Shown here one piece after another: positions 17,079 through 25,553 of a stretch of 64,000 nucleotides of DNA. The position numbers and the translations under genes are program-made. The notes under the pieces are model-generated. The model made no database searches and was not told where the DNA came from. It was given only the letters and a program-made list of their open reading frames with translations. Numbering within the stretch: position 1 is the first letter of the stretch; each line of letters starts with the position of its first letter. The stretch is from positions 831,001-895,000 of the forward strand of contig JACKMX010000002.1 of assembly GCA_024235175.1 (NCBI GenBank), written 5' to 3'. The stretch is from Chromatiaceae bacterium (GTDB taxonomy: Bacteria > Pseudomonadota > Gammaproteobacteria > Chromatiales > Chromatiaceae).

Positions 17079-18170
17079 TTATACATTGAAGCGAAAATGA
17101 ATCACGTCCCCGTCCTGAACGACGTAATCCCTCCCTTCCAGCCGAAGCTTCCCGGCCGCTTTCGCTCCCTGCTCTCCTTTGCAGGCAACAAAATCCTCAT
17201 AGGCTATCACTTCGGCACGAATAAAACCGCGTTCGAAATCGGTGTGAATGACCCCCGCGGCCTGTGGCGCCGTGGCGCCTTTTGGAATAGTCCAGGCACG
17301 CACCTCTTTCTCCCCCGCGGTGAAATAGGTTTCCAGGCCGAGAAGGGGATAACCGGCACGAACCACACGGTTCAGACCGGGTTCGGTCTGGCCGAGTTCC
17401 GACAGAAACTCATCTCTCTCGGCCTTATCCAACTGGACGATCTCAGCCTCAATGGCAGCACACACAGCGACCACGGATGAACCTTCCGACGCAGCCAGTT
17501 GATTCACCTTCTCCAGCGCGGGATTGTTTTCGAAACCCTCTTCCGCCACATTTGCCACATAGAAAGTGGGTTTAATGGTCAACAAATGCAGATCATACAG
17601 CATCCGTCGCTCCTCATCGTTCAGCTTCATCGCGCGAACCGGTGCGCCCGCATCCAGATGATCGCGTACCGACTCCAGTAATTCCTTGACGGCCAGCACC
17701 TTCTTGTCTCCGGTTCTGGCTTGCCGGGACACTTTGTCCAACGCCTTCTCCACCGACTCCAGATCTGCCAACGCCAATTCGGTGTTGATGATTTCGATAT
17801 CCGAAAGCGGATCGACCCGGCCCGAGACGTGCACCACATCGTCGTCCTCAAAACAGCGGACCACATGGCATATGGCATCTGTTTCACGGATATTCCCCAG
17901 GAACTTATTGCCCAGCCCCTCTCCCCGGGATGCGCCGGCAACCAGACCGGCAATATCCACGAATTGCATGGTGGTGGGTACAACTCTCTGCGGCTTCACG
18001 ATGGACGCGATAACATCCTGACGTGGATCAGGCAGCGGTACTATGCCTACATTGGGATCTATCGTGCAGAATGGGTAGTTTTCAGCGGCAATCGTTGCCT
18101 GCGTCAACGCATTGAAGAGGGTGGACTTGCCCACGTTGGGAAGACCCACAATACCGCATTTAAAACCCAT
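17079..18170 (-). CDS. ychF: Redox-regulated ATPase YchF
   Basis: A 363-aa Obg-family P-loop ATPase associated with the ribosome. MGFKCGIVGLPNVGKSTLFNALT holds the P-loop; NYPFCTIDPNVGIVPLPDPR and FVDIAGLVAGASRGEGLGN follow, with a C-terminal TGS-like domain (GVIHTDFERGFIRAEVIAYEDF and VVQDGDVIHFRFNV). Length is typical. The adjacent pth seen in many genomes is not in this window. Confidence 0.97.
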   Translation of the reverse strand: MGFKCGIVGLPNVGKSTLFNALTQATIAAENYPFCTIDPNVGIVPLPDPRQDVIASIVKPQRVVPTTMQFVDIAGLVAGASRGEGLGNKFLGNIRETDAICHVVRCFEDDDVVHVSGRVDPLSDIEIINTELALADLESVEKALDKVSRQARTGDKKVLAVKELLESVRDHLDAGAPVRAMKLNDEERRMLYDLHLLTIKPTFYVANVAEEGFENNPALEKVNQLAASEGSSVVAVCAAIEAEIVQLDKAERDEFLSELGQTEPGLNRVVRAGYPLLGLETYFTAGEKEVRAWTIPKGATAPQAAGVIHTDFERGFIRAEVIAYEDFVACKGEQGAKAAGKLRLEGRDYVVQDGDVIHFRFNV

Positions 18171-18286
18171 GACCGATTACCCTAAAGGAAAAAACGGGGA
18201 GAATAGGGGAAATCCACTTCGGTTACCAGAACAGCGCGACCGAATGGGGTATCCGCAATTCAGCTGATGCCCAGCCTCTCTTACGG

Positions 18287-19741
18287 TCAGTCGTCGGATT
18301 TACGATTATATATATCCTCAAAACGCTGGATATCATCCTCACCGAGATAGCTGCCGGACTGCACCTCGATAATCTCCAGCGGAATCCGTCCGGGATTTTC
18401 CAGCCGGTGCTGTGTACCCAGAGGAATGTATGTGGATTGGTTTTCCGTCAACAGCAACGTCTCCTCTCCCCGGGTAACTTTAGCCGTCCCGCTGACCACA
18501 ATCCAATGCTCTGCACGATGATGGTGCATCTGCAGGGAGAGGCAGCCTCCCGGAGCCACCGTCAGACGCTTCACCTGGTAGCGTGCCCCCTGATCTATCG
18601 GCTCAAAATTACCCCAGGGCCGATGGACCCGCTTATGAAACACATGTTCGTCGCGTGAGGCATCCTTCAAATATTGGGTCACTGCTTTTACATCCTGGGC
18701 TTTCTCCTTGTCCAGCACCAATACCGCATCGGGTGTCTCCACCACAATCAGATTGGAGACTCCCACGGCAGCGAGCATCCTGTGTTTGGCGATCAGCAGA
18801 TTGTCTCTGGCATCATGGGTAAAGACATCCCCGTCCCTCGCATTACCCTCCGCATCGTGTTCACTAACGTCCCAAAGCGCTGACCAGGCACCCACATCCG
18901 ACCAACCCGCATCCAATGGCAGCACCACCGGCTGCGCTGGTGCTTTACCCGTCTCCACCGACAGCTTCTCCATAACGGCGTAATCGATTGAATCGGAGGG
19001 GCAGCTGCCGAACAGCGCATTATCGGGACGAAAAAAATTGCCGTCCCAAGCGCCCTTCTTGAAAGCGTCCCGGCAGGCCGTCGCAATATCGGAGCGATAG
19101 TTTTCCAGCAGCTGCAGCCAAAGCGATGCCTTGAGCATGAACAGGCCGCTGTTCCAAAGATAGTTTCCATCCTCCAGGTAGTGTTGGGCGGTGCTTAAAT
19201 CCGGCTTTTCGACAAATGCACTTATTCTGCAGGCGTCACCGCCAAGCACCGCACCCTTTCGGATGTAACCATAACCGGTCTCCGCTGCCGAAGGAACTAT
19301 GCCGAAGGTAACAACCATCCTTTGCTCAGCCAACAGTGCACCCTCGGACACAACCTTCCGAAATACCGCTTCCTGGTGAATGAGATGATCTGCCGGCATC
19401 ACTATCATGGCGGGATCCTCCCCAGACTCCATGGCCATCAAAGCCGCCAGCGTAAGGGCAGGAGCGGTATTACGCCCCACCGGTTCAAGCATGATTGCCA
19501 TCGCTTCACGCTGCATCAGCCGGAACTGCTCAGCTACCAGAAAACGGTGCGCTTCGTTACAGACAATCAGCGGATTCATCAGCTTGACCTGGCCGTCAAC
19601 TCCGTCAAGCCGACGCACGGTGGCCTGCAACAAACTCTGCGCACCCACCAGGGGTAGAAACTGCTTGGGATAGGCCTCGCGTGAAAGGGGCCAGAGACGT
19701 GAACCGGAACCTCCGGAAAGAATTACTGGTAGTAGTTGCAT
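18287..19741 (-). CDS. manC: Mannose-1-phosphate guanylyltransferase / mannose-6-phosphate isomerase
   Basis: A 484-aa bifunctional type II enzyme making GDP-mannose for surface polysaccharides. The N-terminal nucleotidyltransferase has VILSGGSGSRLWPLSREAYPKQF and GYGYIRKG, FVEKPD and NSGLFM; the C-terminal cupin isomerase domain shows VHRPWGNFEPID, LSLQMHHHRAEHWIVVSGTA and TYIPLGTQHRLENPG. It stands alone here, without other polysaccharide genes nearby. Confidence 0.95.
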   Translation of the reverse strand: MQLLPVILSGGSGSRLWPLSREAYPKQFLPLVGAQSLLQATVRRLDGVDGQVKLMNPLIVCNEAHRFLVAEQFRLMQREAMAIMLEPVGRNTAPALTLAALMAMESGEDPAMIVMPADHLIHQEAVFRKVVSEGALLAEQRMVVTFGIVPSAAETGYGYIRKGAVLGGDACRISAFVEKPDLSTAQHYLEDGNYLWNSGLFMLKASLWLQLLENYRSDIATACRDAFKKGAWDGNFFRPDNALFGSCPSDSIDYAVMEKLSVETGKAPAQPVVLPLDAGWSDVGAWSALWDVSEHDAEGNARDGDVFTHDARDNLLIAKHRMLAAVGVSNLIVVETPDAVLVLDKEKAQDVKAVTQYLKDASRDEHVFHKRVHRPWGNFEPIDQGARYQVKRLTVAPGGCLSLQMHHHRAEHWIVVSGTAKVTRGEETLLLTENQSTYIPLGTQHRLENPGRIPLEIIEVQSGSYLGEDDIQRFEDIYNRKSDD

Positions 19742-19941
19742 CTATCCATCCAGGAGTTGATTTGTTGTACGACGATTAAAGCACAACCATCGATCAAAAA
19801 AAGATTAAGGAAGCGATCTGGTCGGATTCAAACCGGATGGCAGCTAAATTTTTCAGAATATCGCTATTGATTATGCCTTGAATATCCGAATACTCCGCTT
19901 TCAGGTAAGCATTGAATGCCATGATAGCCTGGAAGGGCTGC
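19742..19941. other. Non-coding gap downstream of the chemotaxis operon
   Basis: About 200 A+T-rich bases between the manC start and the last STAS gene of the leftward chemotaxis operon. No hairpin with a clear T-run is visible; the manC promoter must lie here on the minus strand. Confidence 0.4.
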
Positions 19942-20247
19942 TTAACCAATGGTAAACAGCTTGTCAAAATTTGCGATGCGCAGAATATCCTTGACGCTGT
20001 CGCTACCGTTGACCAGAGAGACTCCGGCTCTCTTATCGCCATATTCTCTCAGCTGCAGCAACATACCCATCGCGGAGCTGTCCATGAACTCCGCTTGTGC
20101 CAGATCCACCACATAACATTTTGATCCGGGAGGGTAGGCTTTGTAGCCTTTAACAAACTCCTGATGGCAGGAAAAATCAAAACGGCCTGATACCTTGATA
20201 ACGACTTCGTTGTTATCTGATGACTCAACTGTATTCACTGACATCAT
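19942..20247 (-). CDS. STAS-domain protein (last gene of chemotaxis operon)
   Basis: A 101-aa single STAS domain of anti-sigma-factor-antagonist type: VIKVSGRFDFSCHQEF, CYVVDLAQAEFMDSSAMGMLLQL, with the Ser of DSSAMG where SpoIIAA-type proteins are phosphorylated. GGGAG precedes two consecutive ATG codons (20247 and 20244). It is 46% or so similar by eye to the next STAS gene, so the two are tandem duplicates. No partner kinase or anti-sigma factor is encoded nearby; the role in chemotaxis is inferred from position. Confidence 0.85.
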   Translation of the reverse strand: MMSVNTVESSDNNEVVIKVSGRFDFSCHQEFVKGYKAYPPGSKCYVVDLAQAEFMDSSAMGMLLQLREYGDKRAGVSLVNGSDSVKDILRIANFDKLFTIG

Positions 20248-20296
20248 TAACTCCCGGGATTAACCTGAACTGGAACTGATCATAACTGCATGCTGC

Positions 20297-20602
20297 TCAC
20301 TCAACGTGAAACAGCTCGTGGAATCTTGAAACCTGCAGAATCCGCTGTATTTCATCCCTGCAGCCACTGATCCTGATACTCGCATCGTCACCACCCGCCC
20401 GTTCTCTGAGCAGCAGAAGCATTCCCAATGCCGCACTGTCAATATATTCGGCTCTGCTCAGATCAATTTGATAACGGGTCTTCCGGGCATCGGCTAGGCT
20501 GTACGCTTCTCTGAACGATTTGTGCAACGAGAAATCGAATCGCCCCTCCACTCTGATGGAAATTTCCCGCCCATCATCGGAAACACTGCTCGTTATTGGC
20601 AC
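20297..20602 (-). CDS. STAS-domain protein (tandem copy)
   Basis: A 101-aa STAS protein with ISIRVEGRFDFSLHKSF, RYQIDLSRAEYIDSAALGMLLLLRERAGG and ILQVSRFHELF. The putative phosphoacceptor is the Ser of DSAALG. It closely resembles the gene downstream in length and motif order and lies 27 bases after the small receptor gene. A role as a phospho-switch docking on receptor or CheB/CheD is possible but unproven. Confidence 0.85.
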   Translation of the reverse strand: MPITSSVSDDGREISIRVEGRFDFSLHKSFREAYSLADARKTRYQIDLSRAEYIDSAALGMLLLLRERAGGDDASIRISGCRDEIQRILQVSRFHELFHVE

Positions 20603-20629
20603 TTTTGCTCCTTTGCTGAAACATGCAAA

Positions 20630-21874
20630 TCAGAATAGTTCAACACTGCCTTCGGACATACTCTGCTGTGCGACTGGCTTATGATCGGCTGCATCATATT
20701 CCGTATCCAATACCGCCAACTGCTCTCTGATCCTGAAAATCCGGGCAAGGTAGGCGGTATCACTCTCCTCTCCCGCACTGAAGCCGGACAACCCGCCATC
20801 AATTACCGCCATTATTTGCGGCAGCCGGTCCGTTCTGCGCTGGCTGTACTCGGTGAGCTGGGAGACGATATCTTCAAACTGAAGCGAACGCACCGCATCA
20901 CCAACAGCCAGGTCTATCTGATGGACGATACCAGCAAGATTCTCCAGCCGCCCCTCAGTCCTGGTGTTCAGAGTCGCAAGATGCGCCATCATTTCATCGA
21001 CCCTGGATTTCGACTGGATCACAAAGCTCATATCCTTTGAGGCAAGTTGAGATACGGTCTGTTTTGCGCTGATAATATTATTGCGGGTAGTTCCAAGCAC
21101 CGCACGAATCTCATCATTGAACCGGTCAGACCGCTGGGAGAGCGACCTGACCTCGTCGGCCACCACCGCAAATCCTCTTCCCGCCTCTCCCGCCCTGGCT
21201 GCCTCGATAGCGGCATTCAACGCAAGCAGGTTGGTTTGATCAACAATACCTTTTACGTCATTCAGCAGTGTCTCAGCCTTTCCCATATGCTGTGCCATAT
21301 CGTCGATCTGTTCGACCATATTCATTCCACCTGCACTACTGCTAACCACATGCTCAACAAAATAGCGCAGTACTAAATCTGTCTCCTCAGCGAATTTACG
21401 AAAATTAACCTGATTTCCAGTCCCGGCCTGGCCCTCCCCTGCCGCTATATCAGAGAGCATTGTAAGCACCATCTCCTGCTGAGACTTGGCAAGCCCATTC
21501 AACCCATGAAACGACTGCTGCAGCGTCTCCACCGCATCGGAGACCAGGGTACGAACCTGATCCAGATCCCTCTTTATTCCGACGGATAACCCGCATATCC
21601 GCGACTCGCAATCACGCATCAGTTTGTACATCTCCTCACTGATTCTGTACCGTGACTGCTTCATATCGGTCATCGACGATGCAATGCGCTGTTTTCTCAA
21701 AATGGACCTGAGGCCAGTACCTGACCACAGCAGAGTTATCGCCGCCGACGCCGCAACCGCTGCCGAGCCGGATCCCGACACAACAAGCAAAATCAACACT
21801 GCCAGACTGCCTGCAAGCGGTACACCAAAAGCTGTAATCAATCCCTTTGCCACTGAACCTGTTCCGGTTACCAA
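20630..21874 (-). CDS. Methyl-accepting chemotaxis-type signalling protein
   Basis: A ~414-aa protein with a hydrophobic N-terminal hairpin (residues ~10-52, two membrane segments with no real periplasmic domain) and a cytoplasmic signalling domain whose tip reads VDQTNLLALNAAIEAARAGEAGRGFAVVADEVRSLSQRS. It has no HAMP or sensor domain. The C-terminus ends SMSEGSVELF, which matches the end of CheD (GEVELF). The frame opens with TTG at 21874; a GTG at 21853 with AGG upstream is an equally likely start. It is probably an integral scaffold or adaptor receptor of this array. Confidence 0.85.
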   Translation of the reverse strand: MVTGTGSVAKGLITAFGVPLAGSLAVLILLVVSGSGSAAVAASAAITLLWSGTGLRSILRKQRIASSMTDMKQSRYRISEEMYKLMRDCESRICGLSVGIKRDLDQVRTLVSDAVETLQQSFHGLNGLAKSQQEMVLTMLSDIAAGEGQAGTGNQVNFRKFAEETDLVLRYFVEHVVSSSAGGMNMVEQIDDMAQHMGKAETLLNDVKGIVDQTNLLALNAAIEAARAGEAGRGFAVVADEVRSLSQRSDRFNDEIRAVLGTTRNNIISAKQTVSQLASKDMSFVIQSKSRVDEMMAHLATLNTRTEGRLENLAGIVHQIDLAVGDAVRSLQFEDIVSQLTEYSQRRTDRLPQIMAVIDGGLSGFSAGEESDTAYLARIFRIREQLAVLDTEYDAADHKPVAQQSMSEGSVELF

Positions 21875-21920
21875 ATATGCTTATTTAGTCGGCCATGCCG
21901 TATATAACTTAAACCGCCCG

Positions 21921-23000
21921 CTATCGTCGCTGTGACAGTTGCACCAGACGCTGGGCAATTTTGTTCAGGCCGAGCACTTCGTCGGCAAAGCCGCGCTTGA
22001 CCGTTTCTCCGGGCATACCCCAAACCACACTGCTCTTTTCGTCCTGGACCAGGGTGGATCCGCCTGCCTGTTTCAACTCCCCCATACCAGCAGCGCCATC
22101 GCATCCCATACCGGTAAGCATGACACCAATTGAATTGGGACCCACATTGCGGGCTAATGAACTGAACATTACATCTACGGAGGGCTTGTGACGATTCACC
22201 AGCGGACCGTCATCGAGCTCGCACAGGTACCGCGCACCATCCCTCTTCACCAGCAGATGGCGGTTGCCGGGTGCGATATAGGCGTGCCCCGGAAGGATCT
22301 GCTGTCTATCTTTCGCTTCGACCACCGTCAATTGACTTTGGCTGTTGGCGCGCGCAGCAAAGGGAGCGCTGAATGCCTCCGGGATATGTTGACTGATAAC
22401 AATTCCCGGCATATCGGGCGGCAGATCGCGCAATACCTCCTTGATCGCTTCCGTACCGCCGGTGGACGCACCGATTCCGATAATCCGATCGGCAGCACGA
22501 AAATGATGTTTAACCGCCTCCGTTTGCAAAACGACATGCGCGGTGCTGACAGACTTTACCCCCATCACTGCCGCTGAATCGATGCGTGGCGCCAGGGTGC
22601 AGAGGCGGGCACCCGCCGCTGCAACTACCTTGTCAATAATCTCCTCGGCATAAGCGGCAAGGCCTCTCTCCACGTCCAGTTTCGGTTTGGGGACAAAATC
22701 CACTGCACCCAGTTCCAGTGCCCGCAGAGTGACATCCGCGCCCTGTTCTGTGAGAGACGAAATCATTACCACAGGCAGCGGTCTCAGCCGCATCAGATTA
22801 GCGAGAAAGGTGATGCCATCCATACGCGGCATCTCCACATCCAGGGTGATGACGTCCGGTTTCAGCCGCTTGATTTTCTCTCTTGCAATGAAAGGATCTC
22901 CGGCGACACCGACCACCTCCAGTTCATTCGATGAATTGAGTATCTCAACCAGCAACCGCCGTACCAGCGCCGAATCGTCAACTATCAGGACTTTTATCAC
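21921..23000 (-). CDS. cheB: Chemotaxis response regulator / protein-glutamate methylesterase CheB
   Basis: A ~359-aa two-domain enzyme. The receiver (VIKVLIVDDSALVRRLL, phospho-Asp in ITLDVEMPRMDG) is followed by the methylesterase with the catalytic Ser in GASTGGTEA, His in ISQHIPEAFSAPFA and Asp in GMGCDGAAGM. I chose the GTG at 23000, which has GAGGAG just upstream and gives the classic N-terminus; the frame extends to a TTG at 23015. It lies between cheD and the small receptor gene. Confidence 0.95.
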   Translation of the reverse strand: MIKVLIVDDSALVRRLLVEILNSSNELEVVGVAGDPFIAREKIKRLKPDVITLDVEMPRMDGITFLANLMRLRPLPVVMISSLTEQGADVTLRALELGAVDFVPKPKLDVERGLAAYAEEIIDKVVAAAGARLCTLAPRIDSAAVMGVKSVSTAHVVLQTEAVKHHFRAADRIIGIGASTGGTEAIKEVLRDLPPDMPGIVISQHIPEAFSAPFAARANSQSQLTVVEAKDRQQILPGHAYIAPGNRHLLVKRDGARYLCELDDGPLVNRHKPSVDVMFSSLARNVGPNSIGVMLTGMGCDGAAGMGELKQAGGSTLVQDEKSSVVWGMPGETVKRGFADEVLGLNKIAQRLVQLSQRR

Positions 23001-23025
23001 TGCGCTCCTCGACAATCATAAACAG

Positions 23026-23667
23026 TTAAAACAGTTCAACTTCACCGACAACAGGCTGATGATCGATACTTTTCTTGTACGTCTGCTCACGCCACAACAG
23101 AGTGTCATTGTGCAACTGTTTGATCTTTTTAACCTGCACGCGACCGCTTGCCGGATAAAATACGATCTTTCTCGGGTAGCAGTCGCCCACATCCTCACTC
23201 AGCAGTTGCAAGCCTTCGATGCGTATATATTCGTGAATGAATTTAATATTGTTTAAACCGACGCTACTCATGCTGCTAATGATTTTTCCCCCTCCGAATA
23301 CCTTCACTTCGAGATTTCCGCGCTCTCCTCCATGTTTGAGAATATCGTTAATCATGTGCTCCATGGCAAAGTTTCCGTAGCGCGTTGCATTGCTGGCGAT
23401 GCTATGTTTTCCGTTCCAATTTCCACGTTCGGAATTGGGCAGCATAAAGTGGTTCATTCCTCCAATACCGGCTACAGGATCACGAATACAGGCTGAGACA
23501 CAGGATCCCAATACCGTGGTAATCAATTCGTTTTGATTCGACACATAATATTCTCCCGGCAGAATCTTGGCCGCCGGCATCTGCCGTTCCCTGTCCCAAT
23601 ATCGCTGAATCCCTTCAAACCCGGACAGGGGCTTGGGAAAAACCAGGTTTGAACCCTTGCCAGGCAC
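23026..23667 (-). CDS. cheD: Chemoreceptor glutamine deamidase CheD
   Basis: A ~213-aa enzyme that deamidates receptor glutamines. Key residues: the catalytic Cys in TTVLGSCVSACI, the His in GGMNHFMLP and the Thr/Ser region ATRYGNFAMEHMI, then EVKVFGGGKI. I place the start at a GTG (23667), four bases after the cheR stop, with AGAGGGG at good distance; the frame runs up to an ATG at 23703 inside cheR. The protein ends VVGEVELF, sharing VELF with the small receptor of this operon. Confidence 0.93.
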   Translation of the reverse strand: MPGKGSNLVFPKPLSGFEGIQRYWDRERQMPAAKILPGEYYVSNQNELITTVLGSCVSACIRDPVAGIGGMNHFMLPNSERGNWNGKHSIASNATRYGNFAMEHMINDILKHGGERGNLEVKVFGGGKIISSMSSVGLNNIKFIHEYIRIEGLQLLSEDVGDCYPRKIVFYPASGRVQVKKIKQLHNDTLLWREQTYKKSIDHQPVVGEVELF

Positions 23668-23671
23668 CGGG

Positions 23672-24514
23672 TCAGCCCCTCTTACGGTAGATCGTATTGC
23701 CAATAAGTTCGAAACGATCCGTTAAATTAAACAGCGATTCGGAGTGACCGATAAAAAGATAGCCGCCATCGCACAGGTTATTGGCATAGCGCTCCACCAG
23801 CTTTACCCTGGTCTTCTTATCAAAATAGATCATTACATTCCGGCAAAAGATGAAATCCATGGGCTCGCTCATAGCCCACTCCTGTATCAGGTTCAGCTGA
23901 TAAAACTCTACCAAGCTTCTTATCTCCGGTTTCAGGCGGACCATGCCGCTTCTGGCACCCCGACCCCGTTGAAACCAGCGCCGCAATCTCCCCTGTTCGA
24001 CCCCGGCTACGCGCTCTGCGGGATAGACCGCTTCTGCCGCCTTGGAAAGTACAGCGGAGTCGATATCGGTTGCCAGAATCCGCACATCCCATCCACCCGT
24101 TTCCGGAAGTGACTCCTGCAGTGCAATCGCGAGCGAGTACGGCTCCTCTCCAGTGGAGCAACCCGATGACCAGATGCGAAGACGCCGGTACTGCCGGTTG
24201 CGCTGCAGAAATTCCGGTACCAGTGTACGGGTGAGATAATCGAAATGATGATTCTCCCGAAAAAACGCTGTCAGGTTGGTGGTCAGTGCATTGACCAGTT
24301 CCAAAACCTCCCGCTCTTCGGTCTCATTGCTGAGCAGGTCGCAATATTCGCTAAAATCCTTCAGGCCCAGTACGCGCACCCTCCGTGATAACCTGGAGTA
24401 AAACATATCGAACTTGTCATCGCTGACTACAATCCCCGTACGCGTGTTGGATACTTTGCGTAAAAAATCGAAATCACGCCGGGTGAAGGCGAACTCTCTG
24501 CTTCTCCTCTGCAC
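23672..24514 (-). CDS. cheR: Chemotaxis protein methyltransferase CheR
   Basis: A 280-aa SAM-dependent methyltransferase for receptor glutamates. An N-terminal helical domain (FTRRDFDFLRKVSNTRTGI) precedes the catalytic domain with FFRENHHF, LRIWSSGCSTGEEPYSLAI (SAM loop), ILATDID and DFIFCRNVMIYFD. A beta-subdomain for binding receptor pentapeptides is expected in this fold, and one receptor here ends QWEEF. It starts with GTG just after the small ORF at 24520-24669. Confidence 0.95.
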   Translation of the reverse strand: MQRRSREFAFTRRDFDFLRKVSNTRTGIVVSDDKFDMFYSRLSRRVRVLGLKDFSEYCDLLSNETEEREVLELVNALTTNLTAFFRENHHFDYLTRTLVPEFLQRNRQYRRLRIWSSGCSTGEEPYSLAIALQESLPETGGWDVRILATDIDSAVLSKAAEAVYPAERVAGVEQGRLRRWFQRGRGARSGMVRLKPEIRSLVEFYQLNLIQEWAMSEPMDFIFCRNVMIYFDKKTRVKLVERYANNLCDGGYLFIGHSESLFNLTDRFELIGNTIYRKRG

Positions 24515-24519
24515 ACTAG

Positions 24520-24669
24520 CTACCTAGGGGCTGTTAACGCTATGTCGTCGCACAGGATTTCTCTGACCCGACTCCGGCACAGATCCCGAAACAGATCTGC
24601 CGAGAGAAACATTTTTTCTTCGGTCACTCCCATGTCCGGCAACTCCCGGCACAGTTCCAATCTCTTCAC
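24520..24669 (-). CDS. Small uncharacterised ORF in the chemotaxis operon (49 aa)
   Basis: I do not recognise it. A GTG at 24669 overlaps the STAS stop (GTGTGA) and opens a 49-codon frame ending TAG six bases before the cheR start. The peptide starts (M)KRLELCRELPDMGVTEEK and ends CDDIALTAPR, with three Cys residues and a probable amphipathic helix (LSADLFRDLCRSRVREIL). About two thirds of third codon positions are G or C, like its neighbours. It fills the only gap of the operon, which supports a real gene, but it could be the remnant of a larger one. Confidence 0.5.
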   Translation of the reverse strand: MKRLELCRELPDMGVTEEKMFLSADLFRDLCRSRVREILCDDIALTAPR

Positions 24670-24986
24670 ACCTTCTCATCCAGCCCGAGCACACTGTTCA
24701 ATCCCAACTGGGCTGCAGCAGTACGCAGCGCTGTGGAGGAGTTAACCCAGCGCACCTGCATCTGGCGCTGCACCGCCTCCTTCATCAGGGCTGCCAGCAG
24801 CTGGATTCCGGCGCCGTCCACCCGGATCACTTCGCCACCACGAAGATTAATGGTCCCCACGCCATTGAGCATACCGAGCAGGACTTGATGCAATTCTCCC
24901 ACTTCAACGATAGTCAGACTGTCTTCAAGATTCAGCTCCAACGCGTCCACATTGCCGCCCGGTTCCGCCAACAGATCATGTTTCAT
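24666..24986 (-). CDS. STAS-domain protein upstream of cheR
   Basis: A ~106-aa STAS-like protein: ALELNLEDSLTIVEVGELHQVLLG, TINLRGGEVIRVDGAGIQLLAAL, VRWVNSSTALRTAAAQLGL. The usual phosphoacceptor position reads VDGAGIQLL, i.e. Gly in place of Ser/Thr, so it is probably not switched by phosphorylation, unlike the two STAS genes at the operon end. I chose the ATG at 24986; the frame extends to a TTG at 25010. It resembles the lipid-asymmetry/MlaB-like STAS subgroup in lacking the Ser, but the operon argues for chemotaxis. Confidence 0.8.
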   Translation of the reverse strand: MKHDLLAEPGGNVDALELNLEDSLTIVEVGELHQVLLGMLNGVGTINLRGGEVIRVDGAGIQLLAALMKEAVQRQMQVRWVNSSTALRTAAAQLGLNSVLGLDEKV

Positions 24987-25034
24987 TACTACCGTCTCTT
25001 CGTTCTTCAATGGCCTGATGCTCCATGCGATACG

Positions 25035-25520
25035 CTAAACAGCCTCCAATACACAGAGTTCTTCCGGACTCAATATTTGATCCACGTCCAGCAATATCAC
25101 CATGCGCTCGTCCAATGTAACCATTCCACTCATGTAACGGGCGCTGATGCAGTTACCCAATTCCGGAGCATCCCGGATTCCTGATGCAGGGATATTGAGC
25201 ACATCCGATACGCCGTCCACCACTACACCAACCATCAGCTGCTTTTTGTCTTTCACGACTGCCAGCACAATAATCACTGTAGTCGACGTATACTCCGCAC
25301 TGGCCAGTTTAAAGCGGCTTCGAAGGTCTATGATCGGTACGATAGTCCCACGCAGATCCAATACACCTTTCATATACACCGGTGTGTCTGGCAGGGTCCG
25401 AACCCGCTGCCACTCCCGGATTTCACGCACACGCAGAATATCGATGCCATACTCCTCGCCACCCAGGCTGAAGCTAAGATATTGATTGCTGCCATCGGCT
25501 GTCTGTTGAAGCTGTTCCAC
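25035..25520 (-). CDS. cheW: Chemotaxis adaptor CheW (second copy)
   Basis: A ~161-aa CheW domain coupling receptors to CheA: YLSFSLGGEEYGIDILRVREI, MKGVLDLRGTIVPIIDLR, LMVGVVVDGVSDVLNI and DERMVILLDVDQIL. The frame opens at a TTG (25544); I prefer the GTG at 25520 with AGAGG upstream. It is paralogous to the CheW at 31402. Two CheW genes flank two large receptors, so array composition may vary. Confidence 0.92.
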   Translation of the reverse strand: MEQLQQTADGSNQYLSFSLGGEEYGIDILRVREIREWQRVRTLPDTPVYMKGVLDLRGTIVPIIDLRSRFKLASAEYTSTTVIIVLAVVKDKKQLMVGVVVDGVSDVLNIPASGIRDAPELGNCISARYMSGMVTLDERMVILLDVDQILSPEELCVLEAV

Positions 25521-25553
25521 TTTCGCCTCTACTCTCAGTTCCAAACGTTTTCT

